A stretch of DNA of 64,000 nt from Streptomyces sp. Ru71 (GTDB taxonomy: Bacteria > Actinomycetota > Actinomycetes > Streptomycetales > Streptomycetaceae): contig NZ_PQSS01000010.1 of NCBI RefSeq assembly GCF_002920535.1, positions 1-64,000 of the forward strand. The letters are read 5' to 3'. The notes below the pieces were generated by a model. The model worked only from the letters and a program-made list of their open reading frames with translations, was not told where the DNA came from and did not search any database. Below, one piece after another: positions 9,241 through 18,932 of the stretch. The position numbers and the translations under genes were made by a program. The first letter of the stretch is position 1; the number at the start of each line of letters is the position of its first letter.

Positions 9241-9397
9241 CGTCGCTCGCTCCTTCTAGGACCTTCGGTCAGAGACTTCTGACTTCAGTCGAGCGTACGC
9301 CGGTCATCCAGGGGGCGGACGGGGTGTCCGGAATGCGGGACGGGCGTCTCGCCGTTCAGCGTCTTCCGGGCGCCGGTGACCTGCGCGGGTATCGCTC

Positions 9398-10120
9398 TCA
9401 GTCGCCGGTCAGGTGCGTCTGTACGACCGGGGCGAGGCGGGCGATGATCTGTTCGATGTCCGCCGACGCCAGCGGCTCCACCTTGATCACGTACCGCAGC
9501 ATCACCGTGCCGACCAGCTGCGCGGCCGCCAGCTCGGCGCGCAGCTCGGCGTCCTCGGCCTGCAGTTCCCCGGCGATCCGGCGCAGCAGCTGGGCGGAGA
9601 CCAGGCGGCGCAGGGCGGCCGCGGCGGTGTCGTTGTTCACCGCCGAGCGGATGATCGCGAGCAGCGGTGCCCGGCTGGCGGGGTTCTCCCACAGGCCGAA
9701 CAGCAGGCGGGTCATGCGCTCGCCGACGCCGGTGACGGGGCCGGCCAGGGCCGCGTCGCGCATCGTCAGGGCGGGCGCGAAGGCGACCTCGATGGCCGCC
9801 TCGAAGACCTGTTCCTTGGTGCCGAAGTAGTGGTGGACGAGGGCCGAGTCGACACCGGCGGCCTTGGCGATGCCGCGCACGGACGTCTTCTCGTAGCCGC
9901 GCTCGGAGAACTCCTCGCGGGCCGCGCCCAGGATGCGGTCGCGGGTGTCGGCCGACTCGGTGCGCGGCGGGCGGCCCCGGCGGCGGGACCCGGCGGTGCC
10001 GGCCTTGGTGATCGCCGGGCCGGCGTCGCGGTGCGCCGTCGCCGGAGTGCCTTCGCGGGGGGTCGTCGCCGGGGTCCCTTCGCGGGAGGTCGTCGCCGGG
10101 GTCCCATCGCGGGAGGTCAT
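9398..10120 (-). CDS. TetR family transcriptional regulator
   Basis: A 240-residue regulator. The DNA-binding domain spans about residues 50-100 ([31 protein letters not shown], then [11 protein letters not shown]), and the C-terminus is an all-helical TetR ligand domain. The N-terminus is a 9-residue repeat (variants of TSREGTPAT) followed by an AT-hook-like [10 protein letters not shown]. The ATG overlaps the stop of the upstream isomerase gene (ATGA), so they share a transcript. The repeated N-terminus is unusual for TetR proteins and is probably disordered. The target is unknown. Confidence 0.9.
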   Translation of the reverse strand: MTSRDGTPATTSREGTPATTPREGTPATAHRDAGPAITKAGTAGSRRRGRPPRTESADTRDRILGAAREEFSERGYEKTSVRGIAKAAGVDSALVHHYFGTKEQVFEAAIEVAFAPALTMRDAALAGPVTGVGERMTRLLFGLWENPASRAPLLAIIRSAVNNDTAAAALRRLVSAQLLRRIAGELQAEDAELRAELAAAQLVGTVMLRYVIKVEPLASADIEQIIARLAPVVQTHLTGD

Positions 10121-10142
10121 CGCCGGGGCACCTTCACGGCGG
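10035..10142 (-). repeat. 4 x 27-bp minisatellite spanning a gene junction
   Basis: Four 27-bp units begin at 10035, 10062, 10089 and 10116. The inner two differ at one base, the outer two are more diverged. They encode the nine-residue repeat at the TetR N-terminus. The last unit contains both the TetR start codon and the stop codon of the isomerase gene. Confidence 0.85.
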
Positions 10143-10941
10143 ACGCCAGGTGCAGGCGGGTGAAGGCGAGGGCCTCGGCGAGGTCGGCCTCGCGCTCCGC
10201 GCTGGACATGGCGCGGCGGGTGTTGACCTCGATGACGACATGGCCGTCGAAGCCGTTCACGGCCAGCCGCTCCAGCACCTCTGCGCACGGCTGCGTGCCG
10301 CGGCCGGGCACCAGGTGCTCGTCCTTGGCCGAGCCCCGCCCGTCGGCGAGGTGCACATGGCCGAGGCGGTCGGCCATGCGGTCGATCATCTGCAGCGCGT
10401 CGGTGCGGGCGGTCGCGGTGTGGCTGAGGTCGATCGTGAAGTGGCGGTAGTCGTCCTTCGTGACGTCCCAGTCGGGGGCGTAGGCGAGCATCTCGCGGTC
10501 GCGGTAGCGCCAGGGGTACATGTTCTCGACGGCGAACCGCACATCCGTCTCGTTCGCCATGCGCCAGATGCCGTCCACGAAGTCCCGGGCGTACTGGCGC
10601 TGCCAGCGGAAGGGCGGGTGGACGACGACCGTGCTCGCGCCCAGCTTCTCGGCCGCCGCCTGGGCGCGCTGGAGCTTGGTCCACGGATCGGTGGACCACA
10701 CCCGCTGCGTGATCAGCAGGCAGGGGGCGTGCACGGCGAGGATCGGGATCTGGTGGTAGTCGCTGAGCCGGCGCAGCGCCTCGATGTCCTGGCTGACCGG
10801 GTCGGTCCACACCATGACCTCGACCCCGTCGTAACCGAGGCGCGCGGCGATCTCGAAGGCCGTGGCCGTCGACTCCGGATAGACCGAGGCCGTCGACAGC
10901 GCGACCTTCGCATCCGGGATCCGTACGACTGGCTCTGCCAT
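10117..10941 (-). CDS. Sugar phosphate isomerase/epimerase family protein (xylose isomerase-like TIM barrel)
   Basis: A 274-residue AP_endonuc_2-type TIM barrel. Visible family features include [58 protein letters not shown] and HVVIEVNTR, which carry the conserved His, Glu and Asp metal ligands. The substrate is not evident; members act on inosose, ketoses or other polyols. The ATG at 10941 follows a short gap from the repeat-rich intergenic region. It is cotranscribed with the TetR gene through an ATGA overlap. Confidence 0.88.
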   Translation of the reverse strand: MAEPVVRIPDAKVALSTASVYPESTATAFEIAARLGYDGVEVMVWTDPVSQDIEALRRLSDYHQIPILAVHAPCLLITQRVWSTDPWTKLQRAQAAAEKLGASTVVVHPPFRWQRQYARDFVDGIWRMANETDVRFAVENMYPWRYRDREMLAYAPDWDVTKDDYRHFTIDLSHTATARTDALQMIDRMADRLGHVHLADGRGSAKDEHLVPGRGTQPCAEVLERLAVNGFDGHVVIEVNTRRAMSSAEREADLAEALAFTRLHLASAVKVPRR

Positions 10942-11345
10942 GGGGGACAGGTTACGGGGTGCGGCATCGTGGACGCCGGGTGCGTAATCGCCGTTGTGGT
11001 GAGCGCCATATCGCGGCTGCGGGGTGGGGTGGGGGCGCGGGTTCGCCGTGCGGCGGGCACCACGCGCGTGTGCGGGGCGGGCCGGGGAGCGCGTCTTCGC
11101 CGTTGTGGTGAGCGCCCGTGCGCGTGTGCGGGGCGGGGCGGGGGCGCGTGTGCGCCGTTGCGGCTCGCGCCCGTGCGCGTGTGCGGGGCGGGGCGGGGCG
11201 GGGGCGCGTGTGCGCCGTTGCGGCTCGCGCCCGTGCGCGTGTGCGGGCTGGGGTGGGGCGCCCACTCGCCGTTGTGGTGAGCGCCGTGCGCGTGTGCCGG
11301 TGCGTTGTGGCTTGTCGCGCGGTTCCCCGCGCCCCTCTGGGTCGG
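10942..11345. repeat. GC-rich tandem repeat region between isomerase and phosphatase genes
   Basis: About 400 bp without a gene. From roughly 11030 to 11300 it is a degenerate tandem array built from GCCGTTGTGGTGAGCGCC-like and GTGCGCGTGTGCGGGGCGGG-like blocks. One period of about 60 bp (11161-11220 against 11221-11250) is nearly exact. The end, 11300-11336, matches the core of the dispersed element also found near 24.05 and 50.4 kb. The small reading frames here are low-complexity Arg/Ala/Val repeats and are not taken as genes. Confidence 0.75.
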
Positions 11346-12278
11346 CTACGCGGAGCCCATGTGGTCGAGGCGGCGCAGGATCACGCCCTCTCTCAGGGCC
11401 CAGGGGCAGATCTCCAGGGCCTCCACGTCGAAGAGGTCCATCGCGCCCTCCGCCACCAGCGCGCCCGCCAGCAGCTGGCCCGCCCGGCCCTCGGAGACTC
11501 CGGGGAGCTCCGCGCGCTGGGCCGCCGTCATGTCGGCGAGCTTGGGGACCCAGGCCTCCAGGGTCTCCCGCTTCAGCTCCCGCTGGACGTAGAGGCCGTC
11601 GGCCGAGCGGGCGGCTCCCGCGAGGCGGGCCAGTTGTTTGAAGGTCTTGGAGGTGGCGACCACATGGTCGGGTGCGCCGAAGCGGCTGAACTCGCCGACC
11701 GTGCGGGCGATCTCCGCGCGGACATGGCGGCGCAGGGCGCGCACGTCCTCGGGGTCGGGCGGGTCGCCGGGCAGCCAGGCGGCGGTGAGGCGGCCGGCGC
11801 CCAGCGGCAGCGACACCGCCGCGTCCGGCTCCTCGTCCATGCCGTAGGCGATCTCCAGGGAGCCCCCGCCGATGTCCAGGACCAGCAGCTTCCCGGCGGA
11901 CCAGCCGAACCAGCGGCGGACGGCGAGGAAGGTCAGCTTGGCCTCCTCCTCGCCGGTGAGCACCTGCAGCTCGACGCCGGTCTCCTCGCGCACGCGCGCG
12001 AGGACGTCGTCGGCGTTGCCGGCCTCGCGCACGGCGGAGGTGGCGAAGGGCAGCAGGTCCTCGACGCCCTTGTCCTCGGCGGCCTGGAGGGCGTCCTGAA
12101 CGACCGAGACCAGTTTGTCCACGCCGTCGGCGCCTATGCAGCCCTCGTGATCCAGCAATTGGGCGAGCCGCAGCTCCGCCTTGTGCGAGTGGGCGGGCAG
12201 CGGGCGCGCGCCGGGGTGCGCGTCCACCACCAGCAGGTGCACCGTGTTCGATCCCACGTCGAGGACACCGAGTCTCAT
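11346..12278 (-). CDS. Ppx/GppA family phosphatase
   Basis: A 310-residue member of the exopolyphosphatase / pppGpp phosphohydrolase family with the sugar-kinase-like ATPase fold. The start [19 protein letters not shown] contains the phosphate-1 loop, and [16 protein letters not shown] near residue 140 is the second phosphate loop. [11 protein letters not shown] is also typical. Members of this length in actinobacteria resemble the shorter Ppx proteins and may act on polyphosphate or (p)ppGpp. It is divergent from the next gene, with 83 bp between the starts. Confidence 0.93.
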   Translation of the reverse strand: MRLGVLDVGSNTVHLLVVDAHPGARPLPAHSHKAELRLAQLLDHEGCIGADGVDKLVSVVQDALQAAEDKGVEDLLPFATSAVREAGNADDVLARVREETGVELQVLTGEEEAKLTFLAVRRWFGWSAGKLLVLDIGGGSLEIAYGMDEEPDAAVSLPLGAGRLTAAWLPGDPPDPEDVRALRRHVRAEIARTVGEFSRFGAPDHVVATSKTFKQLARLAGAARSADGLYVQRELKRETLEAWVPKLADMTAAQRAELPGVSEGRAGQLLAGALVAEGAMDLFDVEALEICPWALREGVILRRLDHMGSA

Positions 12279-12361
12279 GTACGGAACGCTACTGCCAGCG
12301 GCGCGATGCTCGGACCGGCGAGCGGTGCCGGTTGACGCGCGGGGCGACTTACCCTGGACGC

Positions 12362-13237
12362 GTGCCAAAGACGAAAAAGGCGAAGGACGAAAACCCGGCG
12401 AAGTCGGCGAAGGCCGACAAGGTGACCAAAACATCCAAGGTTCCTTCGCAGGCGAAGGCGGCCAAGAAGTCGAAGAAGGCCCTGGAGACCGACGAGAAGG
12501 GGCTCGACTTCGCGCGCGCGTGGGTGGAGTTCCCGGATCCGGCGGACGACGAGCAGGTCTTCCGCTGCGATCTGACATGGCTGACCTCCCGCTGGAACTG
12601 CATCTTCGGCAGCGGCTGCCAGGGCATCCAGGCGGGCCGTGCGGACGACGGGTGCTGCTCGCTGGGCGCCCACTTCTCCGACGAGGACGACGAGAAGCGG
12701 GTCGCCGAGCACGTGGCGCGGCTCACGCCGGAGATCTGGCAGCACCACGCCGAGGGCACGAAGAACGGATGGGTCTCCGAGGACGAGGACGGCGAGCGGC
12801 AGACACGGCCCTACCAGGGCTCCTGCATCTTCCAGAACCGGCCCGGCTTCCCGGGCGGCGCGGGCTGCTCACTGCACATCCTGGCCCTGCGCGAGGGCCG
12901 CGAGCCGCTGGAGAGCAAGCCGGACGTGTGCTGGCAGCTGCCGATCCGGCGCACCTTCGACTGGATCGACCGGCCCGACGACACGCGTGTGCTGCAGGTG
13001 TCGATCGGTGAGTACGACCGCCGGGGCTGGGGTCCGGGCGGCCACGACCTGCACTGGTGGTGCACGTCGGCGACGTCGGCGCACGGCGCGGGCGAGCCGG
13101 TGTACGTCTCCTACCGGGCGGAGCTGACCGAACTGATGGGCAAGGCCGGCTACGACCGGCTGGTCGAGCTGTGCGAGGAGCGGCTGGCGTCCCAGCTGCC
13201 CCTGCTGGCCCCGCATCCGGCGGACCCGGCCGGCTGA
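12362..13237 (+). CDS. Conserved Cys-rich protein of unknown function with a Lys-rich tail
   Basis: A 291-residue protein beginning at GTG (12362). The first 45 residues are almost all Lys/Ala/Asp and probably disordered. The body holds many cysteines in conserved-looking spacing ([61 protein letters not shown]). This suggests a metal or iron-sulfur site, similar in style to the YkgJ/DUF3109 cysteine-cluster proteins. That comparison is an inference. No enzymatic motif is visible. Confidence 0.85.
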   Translation: MPKTKKAKDENPAKSAKADKVTKTSKVPSQAKAAKKSKKALETDEKGLDFARAWVEFPDPADDEQVFRCDLTWLTSRWNCIFGSGCQGIQAGRADDGCCSLGAHFSDEDDEKRVAEHVARLTPEIWQHHAEGTKNGWVSEDEDGERQTRPYQGSCIFQNRPGFPGGAGCSLHILALREGREPLESKPDVCWQLPIRRTFDWIDRPDDTRVLQVSIGEYDRRGWGPGGHDLHWWCTSATSAHGAGEPVYVSYRAELTELMGKAGYDRLVELCEERLASQLPLLAPHPADPAG

Positions 13238-13269
13238 CGCCGCCACGGGGCGTGCGGCTCCGTCTCTCC

Positions 13270-13377
13270 TACGGCCCCGTATCGCGTCCCCCGCGCCGCC
13301 GGGTGTACGGCGCCGTATCGCGTCGGGCGCGCTGCCAGACGTACGGCTTCGTATCGCGTCCGGCGTCACGACGTCGC
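13270..13377. repeat. 3 x 36-bp direct repeat between convergent genes
   Basis: The block TACGGCnnCGTATCGCGTC recurs at 13270, 13306 and 13342, exactly 36 bp apart. The middle copy contains the perfect 12-bp palindrome TACGGCGCCGTA. The array fills the gap between the Cys-rich gene and the restored end of the BACON gene. Confidence 0.75.
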
Positions 13378-15115
13378 CGGGCTCGGGGTGCCGCTGTCGC
13401 CGGGCGGCGGGGAGGAGCTGCCGGGGTCGGTCGAGCCGCCCGGCTCGGACGGGGCGGGGTCGGTGGGCGTCGGGTCGGGGGACGACGGGGGGGCTGCTCG
13501 GGGTGGGCGAGCCGCCGGGGTCCGTGGGGGCCGAGGAGGTGGGCGTCGGGTCGGGATCGGGGGGCGTGGACGGGTCGCCCGGGGTGCCGGTGCCGGGGTC
13601 GGAGGGGCCGGGCGCGGTGCCGTAGCCCTCGATGGAGACGACGGCGCCGGCGGGTGCGATCGCCACCCGCGCGCTCCAGTGGCCGGACGGCTCGCGCAGG
13701 GGGTCGACGTGCACCTGGATCGTGAACGACTCGCCGGGGCGGAGGGTTCCCGAGGACCGGCTGAAGTAGAGCCAGTGGGCCGTGGTGCCGGCCGACCAGC
13801 GCACGGGGGCCGACCCGGTCGCGGTCAGCGTGATCAGCGTGGAGTCGCCCCGGCTCGCGGCGGTGACCTCCAGCACCCCGGTGCCGCTGCCGGCCCCGGC
13901 GACGCTGACCACCTCGACCGACACCTCGGGCTTGCCGCCCGGACCGAAACGGGCGCCGGGCCGGGTGCTGGCGTTCCCGGCGTTCTCGTAGCCGCCGCTC
14001 GCGCGCTCGCCGTCGAGGCTGTCCGCGCCGTGGTCCTGGCGGGCGGTGGCCGGGCCGGCGGCGCCCTCGCCGACCGGAGCGCCCCGGTAGGCGGCCCACA
14101 GGGCGAGCACGGGCGCGGCGACCACGGTGGCGACGACCGTCGTGGTGACGGCACGCGCGCGCAGGCGGTCCCGGCGGGCCGCCCGGTCCTTGGGGTCCAT
14201 GGGGAAGCCACGCCGGTCGAAGCGCGGCGCCGCGTGACCACGCGCGCGTGGATGGTGCGCCAGAGCGACGTGCAGCACCGCGCGGGGCGCCTCCAGCACG
14301 GGCAGTTCGGCGGGCGTGACGGTGGCGCCGGGCCAGCGGCCGGGGACCGCGCGCTCGGCGGTACGGCGGCAGCGGGGGCAGTCGTCGACGTGCCGGACCA
14401 GTTCGCGGCGCAGGGTGCTGCTCAGCACGAACCGGCCGTCGCCGGTGAGGCGGGCGGCGCTCGCGCAGGTGCCGGTCTCGACGACGGCGAGCGCGGCGCG
14501 GGTGCGCTCCACCTCGCAGGCCGCCGCGGCGAGCAGTTCGCGGGCGGCGGCGAGGTCCATGCCGAGCACGGCGGCGACCTCGTGGGCGGCCAGGTGGTGG
14601 CGCACGGCGAGTTCGAGGGCCTCGCGCTGCTCGGGGGTGGTGCCGGCGGCCTCCGGCCAGGCCAGCAGGCCCAGTTCGCGGCGCCGCTGCTCCTGCACCT
14701 CCGGGGCGACGGGGACCTCCGGTTCCTGGCGCCCGTGCCCGCCGGGCCGGCCCGCCGCATGGGTGGCCTGACGTTTCTGCTTGGCCTCGGCGAGCTTGCG
14801 CAGGCACGACCAGCGGGCCAGCGCGTACAGCCAGGCGCGGCGGTCCCCGGCGGCCTCCGGTACGCGCGTGCCGCGCCGCTCGGCGAGGGCGAGCGCGTCG
14901 GCGAGGGCGGCGGTGGCCGCGTCGTGGTCGCACAGGACGGACAGGCAGTAGGTGAACAATCCGTCCAGGTACGGCTCGTAGCGCGCGGGCGGGCGCTGCG
15001 CCAGCGTGCGCGCCGCGGCGCGGTCGCGCGCCTCCCGGTGCGCTCGGTGTGCGCCGGTGGTGCGGGTCGTGGTCTCCGGACTGCTGCTCATCACCCGTGC
15101 GACCGTAGGCGGCAT
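13366..15115 (-). CDS. Sigma-like / zinc-finger / transmembrane / BACON-domain fusion protein, apparent frameshift
   Basis: The N-terminal 210 residues resemble ECF sigma regions 2 (YEPYLDGLFTYCLSVLCDHD...) and 4 (TPEQREALELAVRHHLAAHE...). Next comes a zinc anti-sigma-like motif HVDDCPRC (HxxxCxxC, about residues 239-246), a membrane helix (TTTVVATVVAAPVLALWAAY) and an outside BACON-type domain with a Pro/Ser/Thr-rich tail. The literal frame runs on antisense through the next gene. Removing one G from the G7 run at 13487-13493 restores an SPDPTPTDPAPSEPGG-type tail ending PATS at a TGA (13366-13368). The ATG at 15115 has an upstream GGGAGGG. Role unknown. Confidence 0.78.
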
Positions 15116-15201
15116 GAGCAGGCCCTCCCGGGCGCCTTGAGCACTTTTAATCCGTACGGGTGAAACGATCCCTCAATAGGGGACACGAGCCGTTCGTTCC
15201 G

Positions 15202-15306
15202 TGGCCGGTTCCGGGTGGAGGGTGGCCGGTTCGGGATGCGGGGTGGCAGGTTCCGGGTGGAGGGAGACCGGTTCCGGGCGAAGGCAGGCCGGTTCCGGAT
15301 GGGGGG
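15202..15306. repeat. 5 x 21-bp tandem repeat upstream of radA
   Basis: Five imperfect 21-bp units start at 15202, 15223, 15244, 15265 and 15286 around a core GGCCGGTTCCGGGTGGAGGG. They lie 90 bp before the radA ATG, in the gap between divergent genes. Confidence 0.85.
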
Positions 15307-15325
15307 TGGCGGTTGCTGCCGGGAG

Positions 15326-15347
15326 AGCTGCGGGCAGTCGTGGCTCC
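15326..15347 (+). repeat. 22-bp dispersed repeat, copy 1
   Basis: Twenty-one of 22 bases here (core GCTGCGGGCAGTCGTG) recur at 50659-50680 in another intergenic region. Confidence 0.7.
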
Positions 15348-15394
15348 GCCCGTGCCTCAAGCCGCTGTCAGACCCGCCCGCTACGGTTTGACGC

Positions 15395-16804
15395 ATGGCT
15401 GCCCGTACCAAGACCACCAAGGACCGTCCCTCCTACCGCTGCACGGAATGCGGCTGGCAGACGGCGAAGTGGCTCGGCCGCTGCCCCGAGTGCCAGGCCT
15501 GGGGCACGGTCGAGGAGTACGGCGTGCCCGCGGTCCGTACGACGGCGCCGGGCCGTGTCACCACCTCCGCGCTCCCCATCGGGCAGGTCGACGGCCGTCA
15601 GGCCACCGCCCGCTCCACCGGCGTGCCCGAGCTGGACCGGGTGCTCGGCGGCGGCCTGGTGCCCGGCGCGGTCGTGCTCGTCGCCGGCGAGCCCGGCGTC
15701 GGCAAGTCCACCCTCCTCCTCGACGTCGCCGCGAAGTCGGCCAGTGCGGAGCACCCCACCCTCTATGTCACCGGTGAGGAGTCCGCGAGCCAGGTCCGGC
15801 TGCGCGCCGACCGGATCAACGCGATCGACGACCACCTCTACCTGGCCGCCGAGACCGACCTCGCGGCCGTGCTCGGCCACTTGGACGCGGTCAAGCCGTC
15901 CCTGCTGATCATGGACTCGGTGCAGACGGTCGCCTCCCCGGAGATCGACGGCGCTCCCGGCGGCATGGCCCAGGTCCGTGAGGTCGCCGGCGCCCTGATC
16001 CGCGCCTCCAAGGAGCGCGGCATGTCCACGCTGCTGGTGGGCCACGTCACCAAGGACGGCGCGATCGCCGGTCCGCGCCTGCTGGAGCACCTGGTGGACG
16101 TGGTGCTGCACTTCGAGGGCGACCGGCACGCGCGTCTGCGCCTGGTGCGCGGCGTGAAGAACCGCTACGGCACCACGGACGAGGTGGGCTGCTTCGAGCT
16201 GCACGACGAGGGCATCATGGGCCTGGCCGACCCGAGCGGACTTTTCCTGACTCGTCGTGACGAACCGGTACCGGGCACCTGCCTGACCGTCACCCTGGAG
16301 GGCCGCCGCCCGCTGGTGGCCGAGGTCCAGGCGCTCACGGTGGACTCGCAGATCCCCTCCCCGCGCCGTACGACGTCCGGCCTGGAGACGTCCCGGGTGT
16401 CGATGATGCTGGCGGTGCTGGAGCAGCGGGGCCGGATCAGCGCCCTGGGCAAAAGGGACATCTACTCCGCGACGGTGGGCGGGGTGAAGCTGTCGGAACC
16501 GGCCGCGGACCTGGCGATCGCCCTCGCCCTGGCGTCCGCCGCCAGCGACACTCCACTGCCGAAGAACCTGGTCGCGATCGGCGAGGTGGGTCTGGCGGGC
16601 GAGGTCAGACGGGTCACGGGCGTGCAGCGGCGCCTGTCCGAGGCGCACCGGCTGGGCTTCACGCACGCGCTCGTGCCGGGCGACCCGGGGAAGATCCCGC
16701 CCGGTATGAAGGTCCTGGAAGTCGCCGACATAGGGGACGCGCTGCGGGTGCTGCCGCGCTCCCGTCGCCGAGAGGCCCCACGGGAGCAGGAGGACCGCCG
16801 GTAG
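15395..16804 (+). CDS. radA: DNA repair protein RadA
   Basis: RadA is a RecA-like helicase that drives branch migration during homologous recombination. The 469-residue protein shows the N-terminal zinc finger (RCTECGWQTAKWLGRCPEC), Walker A GEPGVGKSTLL, the RadA-specific KNRYG motif (residues 254-258) and a C-terminal Lon-protease-like domain (GGVKLSEPAADLAIALALAS...). The ATG at 15395 places the zinc finger at the proper distance. disA follows 81 bp downstream, the same pairing as in many Gram-positive bacteria. Confidence 0.98.
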   Translation: MAARTKTTKDRPSYRCTECGWQTAKWLGRCPECQAWGTVEEYGVPAVRTTAPGRVTTSALPIGQVDGRQATARSTGVPELDRVLGGGLVPGAVVLVAGEPGVGKSTLLLDVAAKSASAEHPTLYVTGEESASQVRLRADRINAIDDHLYLAAETDLAAVLGHLDAVKPSLLIMDSVQTVASPEIDGAPGGMAQVREVAGALIRASKERGMSTLLVGHVTKDGAIAGPRLLEHLVDVVLHFEGDRHARLRLVRGVKNRYGTTDEVGCFELHDEGIMGLADPSGLFLTRRDEPVPGTCLTVTLEGRRPLVAEVQALTVDSQIPSPRRTTSGLETSRVSMMLAVLEQRGRISALGKRDIYSATVGGVKLSEPAADLAIALALASAASDTPLPKNLVAIGEVGLAGEVRRVTGVQRRLSEAHRLGFTHALVPGDPGKIPPGMKVLEVADIGDALRVLPRSRRREAPREQEDRR

Positions 16805-16885
16805 ACTTTGCCCTGGTCTCGCCCGTCCGTACGAACCGAGTGCGCGAAACGGGAGCGCCCCAGAACCTGCGACCGGAGGAGTGCA

Positions 16886-18010
16886 GTGGCAGCCAACGAC
16901 CGGGCAGCGGCTCCCGGAAAGTCCGGTGGGAGTGCCGGTTCCGATGGCCTGATGCGCGCCTCGCTGAGCGCCGTGGCACCCGGCACGTCCCTGCGGGACG
17001 GCCTTGAGCGGGTGCTGCGCGGCAACACGGGCGGACTGATCGTGCTCGGCTCCGACAAGACCGTCGAGGCGATGTGCACGGGCGGCTTCGTGCTGGACGT
17101 GGAGTTCACCGCCACCCGGCTGCGCGAGCTGTGCAAGCTGGACGGCGGCATCGTGCTCTCCTCGGACCTGTCGAAGATCCTCCGGGCGGGCGTGCAGTTC
17201 GTGCCCGACGCGACGATCCCGACGGAGGAGACCGGTACCCGGCACCGCACGGCGGACCGGGTCTCCAAGCAGGTCGGCTTCCCGGTCGTCTCCGTCTCCC
17301 AGTCGATGCGGCTGATCGCCCTGTACGTGGACGGGCAGCGCCGTGTCCTGGAGGACTCAGCGGCGATCCTGTCCCGCGCCAACCAGGCGCTGGCCACCCT
17401 GGAGCGCTACAAGCTGCGCCTGGACGAGGTCGCGGGCACGCTGTCGGCGCTGGAGATCGAGGACCTGGTGACGGTCCGGGACGTCTCCGCGGTGGCCCAG
17501 CGGCTGGAGATGGTGCGCCGCATCGCCACCGAAATCGCCGAATACGTGGTCGAACTGGGCACCGACGGGCGTCTGCTCGCTCTCCAGCTCGACGAGTTGA
17601 TCGCCGGCGTCGAGCCCGAGCGCGAGCTGGTCGTGCGGGACTACGTCCCCGAGCCGACCGCGAAGCGTTCCCGCACGGTCGAGGAGGCGCTGGCCGAGCT
17701 GGACAAGCTCACCCACGCCGAGCTGCTGGAGCTGTCCACGGTGGCCCGCGCGCTGGGCTACACCGGCTCCCCCGAGGCCCTCGACTCCGCGGTCTCCCCG
17801 CGCGGCTTCCGGCTGCTGGCCAAGGTCCCGCGGCTGCCCGGCGCGATCATCGACCGCCTGGTGGAGCACTTCGGCGGTCTGCAGAAGCTGCTCGCCGCCA
17901 GCGTCGACGACCTCCAGACGGTCGACGGCGTCGGCGAGGCCCGCGCGCGCAGCGTCCGGGAGGGCCTGTCGCGCCTCGCGGAGTCGTCGATCCTGGAGCG
18001 GTACGTCTAG
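16886..18010 (+). CDS. disA: DNA integrity scanning protein, diadenylate cyclase
   Basis: DisA joins two ATP into cyclic di-AMP and scans DNA for branched structures. The GTG at 16886 has a GGAGGAG ribosome site. The 374-residue product holds the DAC domain ([32 protein letters not shown] and the RHR motif in GTRHRTADR), a helical spine and the C-terminal helix-hairpin-helix region ([20 protein letters not shown]). Next to radA it forms a conserved genome-integrity pair. A strong terminator follows. Confidence 0.97.
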   Translation: MAANDRAAAPGKSGGSAGSDGLMRASLSAVAPGTSLRDGLERVLRGNTGGLIVLGSDKTVEAMCTGGFVLDVEFTATRLRELCKLDGGIVLSSDLSKILRAGVQFVPDATIPTEETGTRHRTADRVSKQVGFPVVSVSQSMRLIALYVDGQRRVLEDSAAILSRANQALATLERYKLRLDEVAGTLSALEIEDLVTVRDVSAVAQRLEMVRRIATEIAEYVVELGTDGRLLALQLDELIAGVEPERELVVRDYVPEPTAKRSRTVEEALAELDKLTHAELLELSTVARALGYTGSPEALDSAVSPRGFRLLAKVPRLPGAIIDRLVEHFGGLQKLLAASVDDLQTVDGVGEARARSVREGLSRLAESSILERYV

Positions 18011-18039
18011 CCTGCGGCGCCAGTGCCGCCGACGTACGT

Positions 18040-18074
18040 GAGGGGTGCCCGGCCGAGACGGCCGCGCACCCCTC
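18040..18074. terminator. Bidirectional terminator downstream of disA
   Basis: A 9-bp stem GAGGGGTGC/GCACCCCTC (18040-18048 and 18066-18074) is extended by an inner 5-bp CGGCC/GGCCG stem with a GAGA loop. It separates convergent disA and the gene ending at 18108. Confidence 0.85.
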
Positions 18075-18107
18075 GTCGTATCACCGGACCCCGCCGCCGT
18101 ATCGGCG

Positions 18108-18932
18108 TCAGTCCGCCGCCAGCACGAACGACGTCTGCGCCTTCTCGAACCCGGGCGCCTTCGCCTGCACCAGGTACGTGCCCGGCGCGGCCGTCCCCGC
18201 CTCGGGCGTGGCGCACTGCGGCGCGCTCTGCCTGCGGTCCCACGTCACCACGTAGGTGATGGTGCTGCCTCCGGGCACCCGGTACAGCAGACTTCCGCTG
18301 CCCTTGGGGCAGTCCGCGGACGACCACAGATCGTCGGCGCCGTCTGCCTGAGTGATCGTCACCACCGCGCTCCTGGGCCCGAGATCGACCTTGCAGTCGT
18401 GGGCGGAGGTGTTGCGCGCGACGATCTGGAACGTCGGCGTCTGCTCCGGCGTGTAGCTGTTGCGGACGCTGCGCAGCGTCAACGAGACCGTGCTGGGAGT
18501 GCAGTTGGGCAGCGGGGAGCCGGCGGGCAGCGTCGTACCCGTGCCGCTGCCGCCGCCGGCGCTGCCGTTGATGCCGTCGTCCAGCCCGCCGGCGGAGCCC
18601 GCGCCGGCACCGCCGGAACCGCTCGTGTCACCCGGGTCGGAGCCGGTGCCGGCGCCGGAACCGGAACCGCTGGAGTCCCCGCCGCTCGACTCGTCGCGTC
18701 CGCCGGGGTGTTGGCTGATCGCCGGACCGGAACCGGACGGTCCGGGAGTGATCGAGGGCGCGGGATTCTTGCCGTTGGATCCGCCGGTGTCCTTCTTGCC
18801 GCCACCGCCACCGGAGGTGACGATCAACGTGATCACGAGCGCCAACAGCGCGATCACAGACAGCAGTACGGCCCTCCGTCGCCAGTAGATGGAGGAGGGA
18901 AGCGGCCCGACCGGATTGCGCAGAGATCCCAC
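18108..18932 (-). CDS. Membrane-anchored secreted protein with Gly/Ser-rich stalk
   Basis: A 274-residue protein starting at GTG (18930-18932). It has a short basic N-terminus, one membrane helix (AVLLSVIALLALVITLIVTS, residues 20-40), a long Gly/Ser/Pro stalk of about 100 residues and a C-terminal beta-rich domain with four spaced cysteines (NCTPSTVSL, HDCKVDLG, SADCPKGSG, PQCATPE). The topology is probably type II with the domain outside. I do not recognise the domain. It is divergent from mutY. Confidence 0.82.
   Translation of the reverse strand: MGSLRNPVGPLPSSIYWRRRAVLLSVIALLALVITLIVTSGGGGGKKDTGGSNGKNPAPSITPGPSGSGPAISQHPGGRDESSGGDSSGSGSGAGTGSDPGDTSGSGGAGAGSAGGLDDGINGSAGGGSGTGTTLPAGSPLPNCTPSTVSLTLRSVRNSYTPEQTPTFQIVARNTSAHDCKVDLGPRSAVVTITQADGADDLWSSADCPKGSGSLLYRVPGGSTITYVVTWDRRQSAPQCATPEAGTAAPGTYLVQAKAPGFEKAQTSFVLAAD

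Noticed and set aside
7036..9282. A 748-codon plus-strand frame
   Set aside because: Entirely antisense to ilvD, with Gly/Val/Ala-rich shadow composition and no motif.
11118..11300. Arg/Ala/Val-repeat open frames in the tandem array
   Set aside because: They are translations of low-complexity repeats without ribosome sites.
12869..13365. C-terminal extension of the BACON gene in the literal frame
   Set aside because: It lies antisense to the Cys-rich gene, is Arg-rich and unlike the domain before it; a one-base change in the G7 run explains it.
13270..15306. Repeat arrays as CRISPR
   Set aside because: The 36-bp and 21-bp repeats are head-to-tail without unique spacers and no cas gene is present.
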